From assembly GCF_040117685.2 (NCBI RefSeq), contig NZ_JBEDYP020000012.1, positions 310,001 to 374,000 on the forward strand: DNA of 64,000 nucleotides, written 5' to 3'. The notes under the pieces were generated by a model. The model had not been told where the DNA came from. It saw only the letters and a program-made list of their open reading frames with translations, and searched no databases. Each line of letters begins with the position of its first letter. Position 1 is the first letter of the stretch. Source of the stretch: Gracilimonas sp040117685. GTDB taxonomy: Bacteria > Bacteroidota > Rhodothermia > Balneolales > Balneolaceae. A program made the position numbers and the translations under genes. Positions 26,440 through 34,873 of this stretch are shown one piece after another.

Positions 26440-27135
26440 TTAGTTCTGTAGCAAATTCCTGACTTTATTTTCGAGCTGATCAACTACGCCGCCTTTGATG
26501 GCTTCTGCAATAGCATGTTCAAGAAGAGGTTTAATTACCTCTTGAACACTTTGCTGAATGGTATTGCTTCCGTCTTTACCTATTCCATTCAGTTCAAATG
26601 ATTCAATAGTTGCAGATGCAGTTCGCTTACGATCAATATCGGTACTTACAGTAACTTCCCCACTCTCTACGAGTAAGTGTTCAATAATCAGCGCCGTTTC
26701 TGAGGAGCTTCTGGACGAAAGATTCATATTGTCATTGAGGGTTTTCAGGTTTGCACCAAAGCCCTGCTGCTCAAAATATAGCTGAGGAGACTTTACAGTA
26801 ATGTTCTTCACAACAATTTCATCTGAAAGGAGTGTTCCAAGGTCAACCTTAATAGATGCTTCCTGAATGCTGATGGCAGGTTGATCACTAAATTTATCAG
26901 GATTTTCTACAGTAAAGCCCTCAATGCTTCCGGAACCGGTAAAAGGGGAAATGTTGACATTTTCCACGGTCACCTGTGTTTGCAATAGTCTGGATCCGTT
27001 CTCTTCAATTTCTGATTTCATGATTCCGTCCAATGAGAGGGTTAGAACCAGAACTCCGGCTATTAAAACTGCGAGAAATCCACCAAAGACTTTGAATCTT
27101 TTATCCTTCATGCTTTTTCTTTTATTCATATTCAA
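26440..27135 (-). CDS. AsmA-like membrane-anchored protein
   Basis: 231 residues with one N-terminal membrane helix (about 16-36) followed by a beta-rich domain (QVTVENVNISPFTGSGSIEGFTVENP, SIKVDLGTLLSDEIVVKNI) characteristic of the AsmA N-terminal repeat, which occurs in proteins that shape the outer membrane or move lipids. The C-terminus is helical and amphipathic. Three ATGs lie near the start (codons 1, 3, 9). Function unknown; converges with the amidohydrolase and is divergent from the next amidohydrolase pair. Confidence 0.65.
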   Translation of the reverse strand: MNMNKRKSMKDKRFKVFGGFLAVLIAGVLVLTLSLDGIMKSEIEENGSRLLQTQVTVENVNISPFTGSGSIEGFTVENPDKFSDQPAISIQEASIKVDLGTLLSDEIVVKNITVKSPQLYFEQQGFGANLKTLNDNMNLSSRSSSETALIIEHLLVESGEVTVSTDIDRKRTASATIESFELNGIGKDGSNTIQQSVQEVIKPLLEHAIAEAIKGGVVDQLENKVRNLLQN

Positions 27136-27254
27136 TTAATTAAAGGGGTTAAATGCTTACATGTTCCGTTTTCTACTTTTTACGATGGTGCGCTTTTCTC
27201 TCCCGGCTTTTTTTATAAATTGGCAGACCTAACACTAACTATGAAACAATTACT

Positions 27255-28565
27255 ATGAAGCCTATCCAAAGCCTTTTGCTCGCTTTGGTTTGTGTTCTTT
27301 TGTTTGGGGTGAATGGATTTTCTCAATCCACGCCGCAGGCATTCAAGGGAGCTCAAATCATACCCATCTCCGGCGAGCCTATAAATAACGGAGTTCTTGT
27401 TGTAGAAGATGGAAGAATAACAGCTGTGGGCGGACCTAATACCCGCATCCCCCGCGGAGCAGATGTCCATGATATGTCGGGTAAGGTAATTATGCCCGGA
27501 CTTGTTGACACCCACTCTCATATCGGTGAAGGAGATGGGGGCGACCGATCGTCAGCTTTACATCCAGATGTACGAATAATGGATGCTATTGATCCCCGCA
27601 GCGACACATTCCGCAAAGCACGAGCCGGAGGAATCACTTCGGTAAATATCATGCCGGGCTCCGGTCACCTGATGAGCGGTCAAACGGTGTATCTGAAACT
27701 CCGCGAAGCCAACACCATCGAGGATATGCTGATTTACCTGGATAAGGACAAAACCATTTATGGCGGATTAAAAATGGCAAACGGAACCAATCCTTTAGGT
27801 GGAAGCGGATTTCCGGGAACACGGGCCAAGTCTGCAGCCATGGTAAGAGCTTTATTTGTGAAAGCGCAGGAATATCAGGCCAAAATAGAGGCTGCCGATG
27901 GGGATGAAAGCAAGATGCCTCCGCGCGATATCGGGATGGAAACCCTGGTGCAGGTGCTGGAAGGAAAAAGAACGGTTCATAATCATACCCATCGCCATGA
28001 TGATATTCTAACAGCTATTCGGTTATCCGAAGAGTTTGGGTATGACCTGGTACTTCAGCACGTGAGTGAGGCCTGGAAAGTAGCCGATGAAATTGCTGAA
28101 GCCGGAGTTCCTGCTTCCATCATCACGCTGGATTCTTTTGGTGGAAAGCTGGAGGCATCCGAAATCAAAAATGCCAACGGAAAATATCTGGAAGATGCCG
28201 GGGTTTTAGTTGGGCTTCACACCGATGACGGGATTACGGACTCCCGCCTGTTTCTGAGGTCAGCTGCACTGGCAGTGCGCGAAGGTATGAGCCGGGAAGC
28301 TGCATTGGAATCAGTGACGATTGCCAACGCCATTATGATGGATATTGACGATAGAACCGGAACGCTTGAAAAAGGCAAAGATGCGGACTTCATCATTCTC
28401 TCCGGAGATCCGTTCAGCGTGTACACGCACGTAGAACAAACCTGGATTGAGGGTTCCAAGGTCTGGGATCGCTCCAATGAGGAAGACCGGAAATATGCGA
28501 CCGGGGGATATGAAATCTTCCGCGGCGAAGTTCACACGCACCACGAAATGGGAGGTTCACAATGA
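27255..28565 (+). CDS. Secreted amidohydrolase, catalytically intact partner
   Basis: 436 residues with signal peptide (1-24, cleaved near GFSQ). Metal ligands are present: DTHSH (His87, His89), the histidine cluster VHNHTHRHDD (about 240-249), LQHVSEAW, and LHTDDG (aspartate about 312). It overlaps the next gene by ATGA (28562-28565). The downstream protein is its paralogue and has lost these residues, so the pair may work as a hetero-oligomer. Similar tandem genes occur in Bacteroidota but their substrate is unknown to me. Confidence 0.85.
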   Translation: MKPIQSLLLALVCVLLFGVNGFSQSTPQAFKGAQIIPISGEPINNGVLVVEDGRITAVGGPNTRIPRGADVHDMSGKVIMPGLVDTHSHIGEGDGGDRSSALHPDVRIMDAIDPRSDTFRKARAGGITSVNIMPGSGHLMSGQTVYLKLREANTIEDMLIYLDKDKTIYGGLKMANGTNPLGGSGFPGTRAKSAAMVRALFVKAQEYQAKIEAADGDESKMPPRDIGMETLVQVLEGKRTVHNHTHRHDDILTAIRLSEEFGYDLVLQHVSEAWKVADEIAEAGVPASIITLDSFGGKLEASEIKNANGKYLEDAGVLVGLHTDDGITDSRLFLRSAALAVREGMSREAALESVTIANAIMMDIDDRTGTLEKGKDADFIILSGDPFSVYTHVEQTWIEGSKVWDRSNEEDRKYATGGYEIFRGEVHTHHEMGGSQ

Positions 28566-29761
28566 GAGTATTCGAAAAAATATTACTGATACCGGCGCTG
28601 CTACTGCTATTTAGTTTTAATACAGCTGAAGCACAAATTGCCGTGAAAGGAGAAACGGTATATACCATGGCCGGTGACCCAATCACAAACGGAGTTGTAC
28701 TCATCAAAGATGGGAAGATTGAGCGTGTGGGTTCTGCATCCAGCGTAACTATTCCATCCAACTATGAAGTACACGAAGCTAAAGTGGTAACACCGGGCTT
28801 AATTGATGCACATTCGGTTGTCGGTTTGGCCGGACACTTAAATCAGGATCACGACCAGGACCAGCTGGAAACTTCCAGCGCTATTCAACCTGAGCTTAGA
28901 GCTATTGATGCATATAATGCACGGGAAGCTTTAGTAGGGCATTTGCGCGATCTTGGAATTACGACGGTTCATACCGGTCATGGCCCCGGTGCATTAATTA
29001 GTGGCCAGACGATGATCGTGAAAACTGCCGGTGAGACGGTGGAAGAATCGACGATTGTTCCGGCTAAGATGCTGGCATTTACGCTTGGGAATAACTTGAG
29101 CGGTCAGATAAGCAAGCCCGGAACCCGATCTAAGGGAATTGCCATGCTTCGGCAGGAATTCATCAAAGCACAGGATTACCTGGAAAAGAGAAATGGCGAT
29201 GAGGACTATTCCATGGATTTAGGTATGGATGCGCTGGCTGATTTGCTGGAAGGTAAACTCACCGCATTGGTTACGGTTCACAAGGCCAACGACATCATGA
29301 CGGCGGTTCGGCTTCAGGAAGAATTCGGATTCCCTATGGTGCTGGATGGCGCAGCTGAAGCTTATCTGATCATCGACGAATTAAAGGAAGCCGGTCATCC
29401 CGTAATCGTTCACCCAACAATGATCCGCACTTACGGCGATAGCAAAAACGCTACTTTTGAAACAGCGGCTAAGTTGTATGAAGCCGGTATCCCTATTGCT
29501 TTTCAAAGCGGATACGAAGGCTATGTGCCCAAAACCCGGGTTGTATTGTTTGAGGCCGGAGTAGCAGCAGCAAATGGCTTAGGCATGGAAAACGCCCTGA
29601 AAGTACTGACTATAGATGCGGCTGAATTGCTGGGTATAGCTGACAGGGTAGGCTCACTCGAAGCCGGTAAAGATGCCGATATTGCCATGTTTGATGGTGA
29701 TCCACTTGAGTACATCACTAACGTAACCGGTGTGATTATTGATGGCGCTAAAGTGAAGTAA
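28562..29761 (+). CDS. Amidohydrolase-like paralogue lacking metal ligands (probable pseudoenzyme)
   Basis: 399 residues, signal peptide (1-24, cleaved near AEAQ). The fold aligns along its full length with the upstream protein (PGLIDAHSVVG, GTRSKGIAMLR, LEAGKDADIAMFDGDP), yet the ligands differ: HxH became HSV (His84/Val86), the histidine cluster became TVHKAND, LQH became VLD, and HTDDG became QSGYEG. Catalysis by the usual binuclear mechanism is therefore unlikely; a structural or regulatory role is inferred. The intact reading frame and coupled ATGA start argue that it is maintained, not decaying. Confidence 0.85.
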   Translation: MRVFEKILLIPALLLLFSFNTAEAQIAVKGETVYTMAGDPITNGVVLIKDGKIERVGSASSVTIPSNYEVHEAKVVTPGLIDAHSVVGLAGHLNQDHDQDQLETSSAIQPELRAIDAYNAREALVGHLRDLGITTVHTGHGPGALISGQTMIVKTAGETVEESTIVPAKMLAFTLGNNLSGQISKPGTRSKGIAMLRQEFIKAQDYLEKRNGDEDYSMDLGMDALADLLEGKLTALVTVHKANDIMTAVRLQEEFGFPMVLDGAAEAYLIIDELKEAGHPVIVHPTMIRTYGDSKNATFETAAKLYEAGIPIAFQSGYEGYVPKTRVVLFEAGVAAANGLGMENALKVLTIDAAELLGIADRVGSLEAGKDADIAMFDGDPLEYITNVTGVIIDGAKVK

Positions 29762-29779
29762 AACTGCTGAAATCGAAAA

Positions 29780-29860
29780 TTGGTAACGTCACAGAGCGTC
29801 GTTACCAAAGGTTGGTGGATAATAAAACGGCCTCGCTACGGTCGCTCTGCGTCGTAGCGA
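29780..29860. repeat. Two REP-like palindromes with complementary loops
   Basis: First palindrome: TTGGTAACG (29780-29788) and CGTTACCAA (29800-29808). Second: TCGCTACG (29833-29840) and CGTAGCGA (29853-29860). The loop of the first contains AGAGCG and the loop of the second CGCTCT, which are complementary. They lie after the amidohydrolase pair and may be repetitive extragenic elements; a related sequence occurs at 34577-34606. The rest of 29762-29974 contains a partial GTCATGCTGAG-type element from about 29883. Confidence 0.55.
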
Positions 29861-29974
29861 ATGGCTCAGCGTTTATATAGTCGTCATGCTGAGCCTGATG
29901 GCTTAGGCTGGACTGATTCAGAATCTGAAAAAGATTTTTGGTTTGAGAATAGATAAGAACCTCAGCTTAATCAC

Positions 29975-30445
29975 ATGTCAAAGAATTATAAAAAAGCCTC
30001 AAACCCGGAGCAAATTCCGGCTCTTTTTACAGACGCATGGATGAAGCGTGATGCCGATATGCTCGCTTCGTTATTTACAGAAGATGCCGAATTTGTGAAT
30101 GTTGTCGGACTCTGGTGGCACAATCGGGAGGACATCAAAGAAGCACATGCTTATGGATTTGATAAAATATTTGGGGACTCGGATTTGGTGCTCAGAGAAA
30201 GCAGGGTAAAATACCTGTCAGATGAGATTGCCGTGGTGCATGCCCGGATGCGACTTAAAAACCAGACACCGAAAGGGGAAGTCAACACACCTTCACTCCG
30301 ACAAAACATTTTCACCTTTGTAGTTCAGAAACTGGAGAGTAGCTGGATATGTGTATCGGCACATAACACCGATATTATCCCCGGCGCTGAAACGAATATT
30401 ATTGACGAAGAGGGGGAGTTTAAATCGGTGAATTACCGCGATTAA
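29975..30445 (+). CDS. SnoaL/SgcJ-like NTF2-fold protein
   Basis: 156 residues. The beginning IPALFTDAWMKRDADMLASLFTEDAEFVNVVGLWWHNREDI is the standard opening of the SgcJ/EcaC and DUF4440-type NTF2-like families, small alpha-plus-beta barrels with varied enzymatic or binding roles. SSWICVSAHNTD at the C-terminus matches the usual ending. No catalytic assignment is possible. It stands alone between repetitive sequences and the RAYT pseudogene. Confidence 0.75.
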   Translation: MSKNYKKASNPEQIPALFTDAWMKRDADMLASLFTEDAEFVNVVGLWWHNREDIKEAHAYGFDKIFGDSDLVLRESRVKYLSDEIAVVHARMRLKNQTPKGEVNTPSLRQNIFTFVVQKLESSWICVSAHNTDIIPGAETNIIDEEGEFKSVNYRD

Positions 30446-30459
30446 GAAAAAGAGAAGTC

Positions 30460-30480
30460 ATTCCGCACGTGAGACGGAAT
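30460..30480. repeat. Short GTCATTCCG-type palindrome upstream of the RAYT gene
   Basis: ATTCCG (30460-30465) and CGGAAT (30475-30480) with a 9-nt loop, preceded by GTC. It lies 35 bp before the RAYT start and resembles the ends of the dispersed repeats described at 51.7 and 52.2 kb. It may be part of a RAYT-associated repetitive element. Confidence 0.45.
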
Positions 30481-30514
30481 CTCCCTGAAATATTTGGGAT
30501 ATTGTCAGTAAACA

Positions 30515-31186
30515 ATGAGGGTGCAAATGGCATTTTATCGAAGAAACCTTCCACACTGGCAGCCAGAGGGTGCGGAATATTTTATCACATTTCGTTTAGC
30601 GGGTTCTTTACCAAAGCAAGCCGTTTCAAGGCTCAAGCAAGAGCAGAGATTGTTATTAAATAAGGTGGAAGATAGTTCCCGTAGTGCGGACAGGCTGTCC
30701 GCGCTACGGGAAAGAGTTCACAAAAAAATCTTTAAAAAATACGACCAACTACTGGACAGCAATGAGATAGGCCCAACTTGGCTTTTAAATGATGAGGTGA
30801 CAGAAATTGTGAAAGAAGCAATTCACCACAGAGATCAGGAGAAATATGACTTATATGCTTACTGTATTATGCCAAATCATGTGCATTTGATTTGTAAGTT
30901 ACCTGACGCAAATCACTTAAAACCCTCCGGGAAGAAAGATTATCCATTAACAAATATCTTGAAATCACTGAAATGGTTTACTGCTTTAGAGGCAAATAAG
31001 GTGCTAAAAAGAACCGGGTCTGCTTTTTGGCAAGCAGAGAGTTATGACCATGTAATCAGGGATTCAGATGAGTTACAGCGGATAATTTAATACACTCTAC
31101 AGAATCCAGTAAATGCAGGGCTGGTTGATAATTGGAAAAGCTGGCATCATTCATATTGCAAAAAGGAATTCAGAGAACTGTTCTGA
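30515..31186 (+). pseudogene. REP-associated tyrosine transposase (RAYT), interrupted by an in-frame stop
   Basis: The reading frame carries the RAYT/TnpA_REP signature: FYRRNLPHWQPEGAEYFITFRL at the start, then YCIMPNHVHLI with the HxH (HVH) metal motif, and SAFWQAESYDHVIRD with the likely nucleophilic tyrosine. At 31088-31090 a TAA follows LQRII, but the same frame continues with YTLQNPVNAGLVDNWKSWHH to a TGA at 31184-31186, exactly the family's usual C-terminus. So one codon has become a stop. A near-perfect palindrome lies inside the coding region (see separate entry). RAYTs mobilise REP palindromes; this copy may be inactive unless the shortened protein functions. Confidence 0.8.
30676..30712. 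repeat. 37-bp near-perfect palindrome inside the RAYT coding sequence
   Basis: Arms of 18 bp (30676-30693 and 30695-30712) around a single central G, with one T-G mismatch; outer part TTCCCGTAG and CTACGGGAA, inner part GGACAG and CTGTCC. The palindrome encodes the stretch SSRSADRLSALRE without breaking the frame. A related sequence (GACAGGCTGTCCG core) is in the intergenic region at 55475-55505. Confidence 0.75.
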
Positions 31187-31215
31187 AGACCAGATGTTAT
31201 AAACAGAGCGACTCA

Positions 31216-31722
31216 ATGAAACCCATCACCTTCAAGTCACACATCAATTACCTGCCCAAGCTGAAGCTTACGCATATCACAGTGCCTTCACATATTGTTG
31301 ATAAAACGGGTGGTATTGGAACGCGGCTGATGGTTTCCATTAACTCAGAAAAAGCCTTTCATGGTGGAATGGTGGCTTTGGGTGGTGGAGATGCTTACAT
31401 CACCGTTAATAAAAAGCGTATGAAAAAGCTCGGGGTGAATAAGGGAGATGAAGTTGAAGTAACTATAGAACTTGATCAAAGTAAATACGGGATGGAAATG
31501 CCGGAAGAGTTAGAGGCTCTTTTGGAACAGGACAGAGAAGGAGAGCGAAGGTTTGAAATGCTGGCCCCCAGTAAACAGCGCTATATCATTCACTATGTAT
31601 CTCAGGTTAAAAGCAGCCAAAAGAAAATTGATCGCGCCATAATGCTGATCAACAACCTGAAAGATCTACCCGAAGATGAATTTGATATGCGAAAACTATT
31701 AGGTCTTCCGCCCAGGGAATAG
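31216..31722 (+). CDS. YdeI/OmpD-associated, DUF1905-containing protein
   Basis: 168 residues from ATG 31216. The first half (ITFKSHINYLPKLKLTHITVPSHIV ... VALGGGDAYITVNKKRMKKLGVNKGDEVEVTIE) is the DUF1905 beta-barrel; the second half (SKQRYIIHYVSQVKSSQKKIDRAIMLINNL) is the helical YdeI-type tail. These proteins are linked to bacteriocin or peptide resistance in some bacteria, but the biochemistry is unknown. A longer frame from 31132 would cover the tail of the RAYT gene in another frame, so the later ATG is preferred. Confidence 0.75.
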   Translation: MKPITFKSHINYLPKLKLTHITVPSHIVDKTGGIGTRLMVSINSEKAFHGGMVALGGGDAYITVNKKRMKKLGVNKGDEVEVTIELDQSKYGMEMPEELEALLEQDREGERRFEMLAPSKQRYIIHYVSQVKSSQKKIDRAIMLINNLKDLPEDEFDMRKLLGLPPRE

Positions 31723-31740
31723 AACATCGAACAAGGAACA

Positions 31741-31772
31741 CCGAACTTTGAAGGATTGACTTCAAAGTTCGG
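31741..31772. terminator. Bidirectional hairpin between convergent genes
   Basis: A perfect 13-bp stem, CCGAACTTTGAAG (31741-31753) and CTTCAAAGTTCGG (31760-31772), with loop GATTGA, lies between the YdeI-like stop and the M14 stop. Outer segments GAACAAG (31729-31735) and CTTGTTC (31785-31791) extend the symmetry. No long T-run follows, so it is a probable but atypical terminator. Confidence 0.55.
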
Positions 31773-31802
31773 CGTTGGATGTTGCTTGTTCAGTATTTGT
31801 AA

Positions 31803-34400
31803 TTAATTAGCTGTGCTTCCGCTGATGGTATGACCAAAGAAAACAGCGTTTGCAAACAGCTTATTGGTACCATACCAGAAGGCGCGGAAGTTAGGATTGT
31901 CGGCCATCGCTATTACACGCCCGCCTCCTAATCGGCTCACTACGATTGCCGCTGAGCCTTTAGCATTTTCAAGATTCTCATCGTTACTGTAACCGCTCGC
32001 TAACGGGTTATCCGTGTAGTAAAGCGGAGTGGAGTATGGGTTTTCTCCTTTCTTCATGAAGGTGGTAGTGCTTCGGAACACGGTGATGTCGTCATCATTA
32101 TATCCGTAACCGAGGGGGTGAGTCAGGTCAAGTTTGGCGTTGAAGATAGAACCACCGATATACTCAGCTCCGGAGTCCGGGCCTTGTTTTACATACGGTC
32201 GTACTTCAACCTCCTCTTCCTCGTCTCCATTCTCCTCTTCTTCGTCCTCATCATCAATAAATTCGATGTTGGCGAAGCCCTGAGATTCGGCCCAGCGAAG
32301 AGCATTTCTGTAGGCGATTAAGGTACCTCCTTCACGAATCCAGTTTTTCAGATTTTCCGCAGCACGGTCGTTCATGCCGTAGCCGCTGGAAATAATTACA
32401 TTATACCGATCAAGGTCGGTTCCGCCCAGTTCGTCATATTCAAGAATGGTAACCGGCATGTGGTACCGCTGATCGAACAGATGCCATACTTCACCAACCT
32501 CATACGAGCTGGTTCCAGAACCTCCAATAATAGCGACTTTAGGAGCCTCAAGGTTTTCAAAGTTATTACTTCCAAGATCCATCCCGGCCGGTGTTAATCC
32601 CGTGGTTAGATTGTACACGGTGATTCCGTCTTCTTCAGTAATGGTCTGAATAAGTTCATGAACTTCTTCGGGTTCATCCTGAACTCCCATAGGAACTAAA
32701 ATGGTACCGTAGTCAAAGTCTTTAGCTCCGTTTTCGGTTATGGATTTAAAGGTTCGGGAGGCCACTTTAGCTCTCACGCCATTAGCCAGCAGCCGGTGCA
32801 GTGCCCGCGGGGAATAATATTCATCCCACTCAAAAGCATAGGCATAATTGGCTTTGCCACCGTTTAGTTCGCCGGTCAGGTTTAAATCGTCCAGAGAAAA
32901 AGCATCTCCCAGCATATTCTTGTTGAAGCCCCGGTTCAGCTCCGCAAATGGCAGGTTGAACGCATAGGGCATGGTCCAGGCCGATACATCATAAAAAAGG
33001 CTGTCGGTAAACTCTGTTCTTCGCTCAAACAGTGCGGTAATCAGCTTGAACTGCTTTTGGTTGGTAGGGACGATGTAGGCTTTTCCGGCTTTGAATTCAT
33101 TATAGTCTCTTGCCAGTTCATACACCTCAACCTGATTTCTGTTCAGCATTTCAGCCAGGTGTTTGGTTCGGCCCTGGTCAGCTTCTTCCCCAAACACGTA
33201 CGCCTTTATGGATGCATCACCTGCTTCTTCAGCAGCTTCCTGGTAAAACTCACGGGTGTTGGCCAGTAGTTCTTCTCTAAGGCTTTGGGCTGCTTCCAGT
33301 GTAGAAAGAGACGTCGTAAACTGGTTGCGGATGGTGAAAGGGAACTCAAGGATGCCGTGAATGCTTTCCTGTGCATGTCCGCGTGAACTGGCTTGCTCAA
33401 ACAGGATTCCAATGGAACCATTTACATCCGGGTAAGTTGAGCCTTTTCCATAATAAAAGTCATCGAAGCTTTCTTTAGAATAATAGAGGGACTGAATTTC
33501 ATCGAGTGCGTCGGCGTGATATTCAGCAATGGCTCCGGTCAGGTCCTGGTTTCGCTGCGGGGTGATGGGGTGTGTTCGCGAAGGAATACCCGGCTGAAAA
33601 AAGAACGTGGCGTTGGTTCCCATTTCGTGATGATCGGTTAAAATCTGAGGAACCCATTCGTGGAACTTGGCTACACGACCTTTGCTTTCCGGATGCTGCA
33701 TCAACAGCCAGTCGCGGTTCAGGTCAAACCAGTAGTGATTGGTTCGTCCGCCCGGCCAGTTTTCATCAAACTCACGGCTTTGCGGATCACTCACCAGTAC
33801 ATTTTTACTTTTGTGGATATTTGCCCAGTGAGCAAACCGGCTTAACCCATCCGGGTTAATGCTCGGGTCAATCAAAACCACGGTGTTGTTAAGCATCTCA
33901 TTAATTTCAGAACCTTGTGCAGCTGCCAGGTGATATACAACAGCCAGAGAAGCATTGGATCCGCTTGGCTCGTTTCCGTGCACACTGTAACTCATAGTTA
34001 CCACAACCGGCATTTCAGAAAGATTTAAGTCCTCGGAAACAGAAGCATCGGTAAGCTTAAGGTGCTCTTGTTTGATCCGGTTGATATTGCGCTGGTTCTG
34101 AGGTGATGTGATGGTAAGCATCAGCAGCGGACGGTTGCCGTAGGTGCGGGCATATTCAGTAATCGTCACCCGGTTGGAAGCTTCCGCAACGGCATACATA
34201 TACTCAACCAGCTGATCGTGGCGCACATGCCACTCGCCCAGTTCAGCTCCCAGGATTTCTTTGGGCGTGGGAATTTCAGAATTATAGCTAACGCCATCGG
34301 GGAGATAATAATCAAGGGTAACGGGCTCAGGGTTTAGCACCTGGGCGTGAGTCATCATCCCGAATAGCAAAGTGAAAAGAGCAGTAAAAAGAACTTTCAT
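31803..34400 (-). CDS. Secreted M14-family zinc carboxypeptidase
   Basis: 865 residues with a signal peptide (1-19, THAQ). The zinc motif HxxE is HGNEP (His141, Glu144), the third ligand is in TDHHEMG, and the catalytic glutamate is in GILFEQASSRGH (about 346). The C-terminal half includes a class-I glutamine-amidotransferase-like segment (VAIIGGSGTSSYEVGEVWHLFDQRYHMPVTIL) and an acidic low-complexity stretch (about 715-735). Probably trims peptides outside the cytoplasm for nutrition. Monocistronic between a hairpin and a 473-bp gene-free space. Confidence 0.88.
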   Translation of the reverse strand: MKVLFTALFTLLFGMMTHAQVLNPEPVTLDYYLPDGVSYNSEIPTPKEILGAELGEWHVRHDQLVEYMYAVAEASNRVTITEYARTYGNRPLLMLTITSPQNQRNINRIKQEHLKLTDASVSEDLNLSEMPVVVTMSYSVHGNEPSGSNASLAVVYHLAAAQGSEINEMLNNTVVLIDPSINPDGLSRFAHWANIHKSKNVLVSDPQSREFDENWPGGRTNHYWFDLNRDWLLMQHPESKGRVAKFHEWVPQILTDHHEMGTNATFFFQPGIPSRTHPITPQRNQDLTGAIAEYHADALDEIQSLYYSKESFDDFYYGKGSTYPDVNGSIGILFEQASSRGHAQESIHGILEFPFTIRNQFTTSLSTLEAAQSLREELLANTREFYQEAAEEAGDASIKAYVFGEEADQGRTKHLAEMLNRNQVEVYELARDYNEFKAGKAYIVPTNQKQFKLITALFERRTEFTDSLFYDVSAWTMPYAFNLPFAELNRGFNKNMLGDAFSLDDLNLTGELNGGKANYAYAFEWDEYYSPRALHRLLANGVRAKVASRTFKSITENGAKDFDYGTILVPMGVQDEPEEVHELIQTITEEDGITVYNLTTGLTPAGMDLGSNNFENLEAPKVAIIGGSGTSSYEVGEVWHLFDQRYHMPVTILEYDELGGTDLDRYNVIISSGYGMNDRAAENLKNWIREGGTLIAYRNALRWAESQGFANIEFIDDEDEEEENGDEEEEVEVRPYVKQGPDSGAEYIGGSIFNAKLDLTHPLGYGYNDDDITVFRSTTTFMKKGENPYSTPLYYTDNPLASGYSNDENLENAKGSAAIVVSRLGGGRVIAMADNPNFRAFWYGTNKLFANAVFFGHTISGSTAN

Positions 34401-34873
34401 GGTTAGTTTGGTTTATGCTGGTTGATACTTCAATAACGCGTTGAATGGTACCAGTTCAAAATGAAAAAAGTTTTTAAAAGTTCCTGTTTATGGATAGGTA
34501 AGTATTACCGCGAAAGCTCTAAAGCACAAAAAGGTGAAGGAAAGTAATTTGTAGGTATGAGGCGGAGCATCAATAGGTCGTTACGCAGCGGAGCAGCGGA
34601 ACGAGGTCAAAGCGCCAAAGCACAAGGTTGTAATTAGAAAAAGAGTGTAATCCATCATTCCGTTTAGTGGGGAAAAACTTTACCGCCAGAGAGAAGAGAA
34701 ACGGGGTGATGGATAGGGTTGACTAAAGGTGCCTGCCCCGTATCTATTTCATCACCCGGCTCTCGCTTTATTTAGCAAGTCTTTCTTAATTAGGCAGAGC
34801 CGAATGACCGATTTGTGATTGTTGGCTTTCTCAGTTCTCGCAAAAACAATTATTTTCATTATAATCAGCCCGA
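34401..34873. other. Gene-free 473-bp space with repeats and an inverted repeat upstream of the NRAMP gene
   Basis: No credible open reading frame on either strand. At 34577-34606 there is a sequence related to the palindromes at 29.8 kb. GGGTGATG (34704-34711) and CATCACCC (34750-34757) are inverted repeats, and ACGGGG (34701-34706) can instead pair with CCCCGT (34736-34741), so two hairpins compete. TCATTCCG near 34655 and CCGAATGA near 34800 suggest ends of a degenerate small repeat. A regulatory leader for the NRAMP gene or an old repetitive element are both possible. Confidence 0.45.

Noticed and set aside
31132..31215. Extended N-terminus for the YdeI-like protein
   Set aside because: This part is the RAYT C-terminus in another frame; the family begins at ATG 31216.
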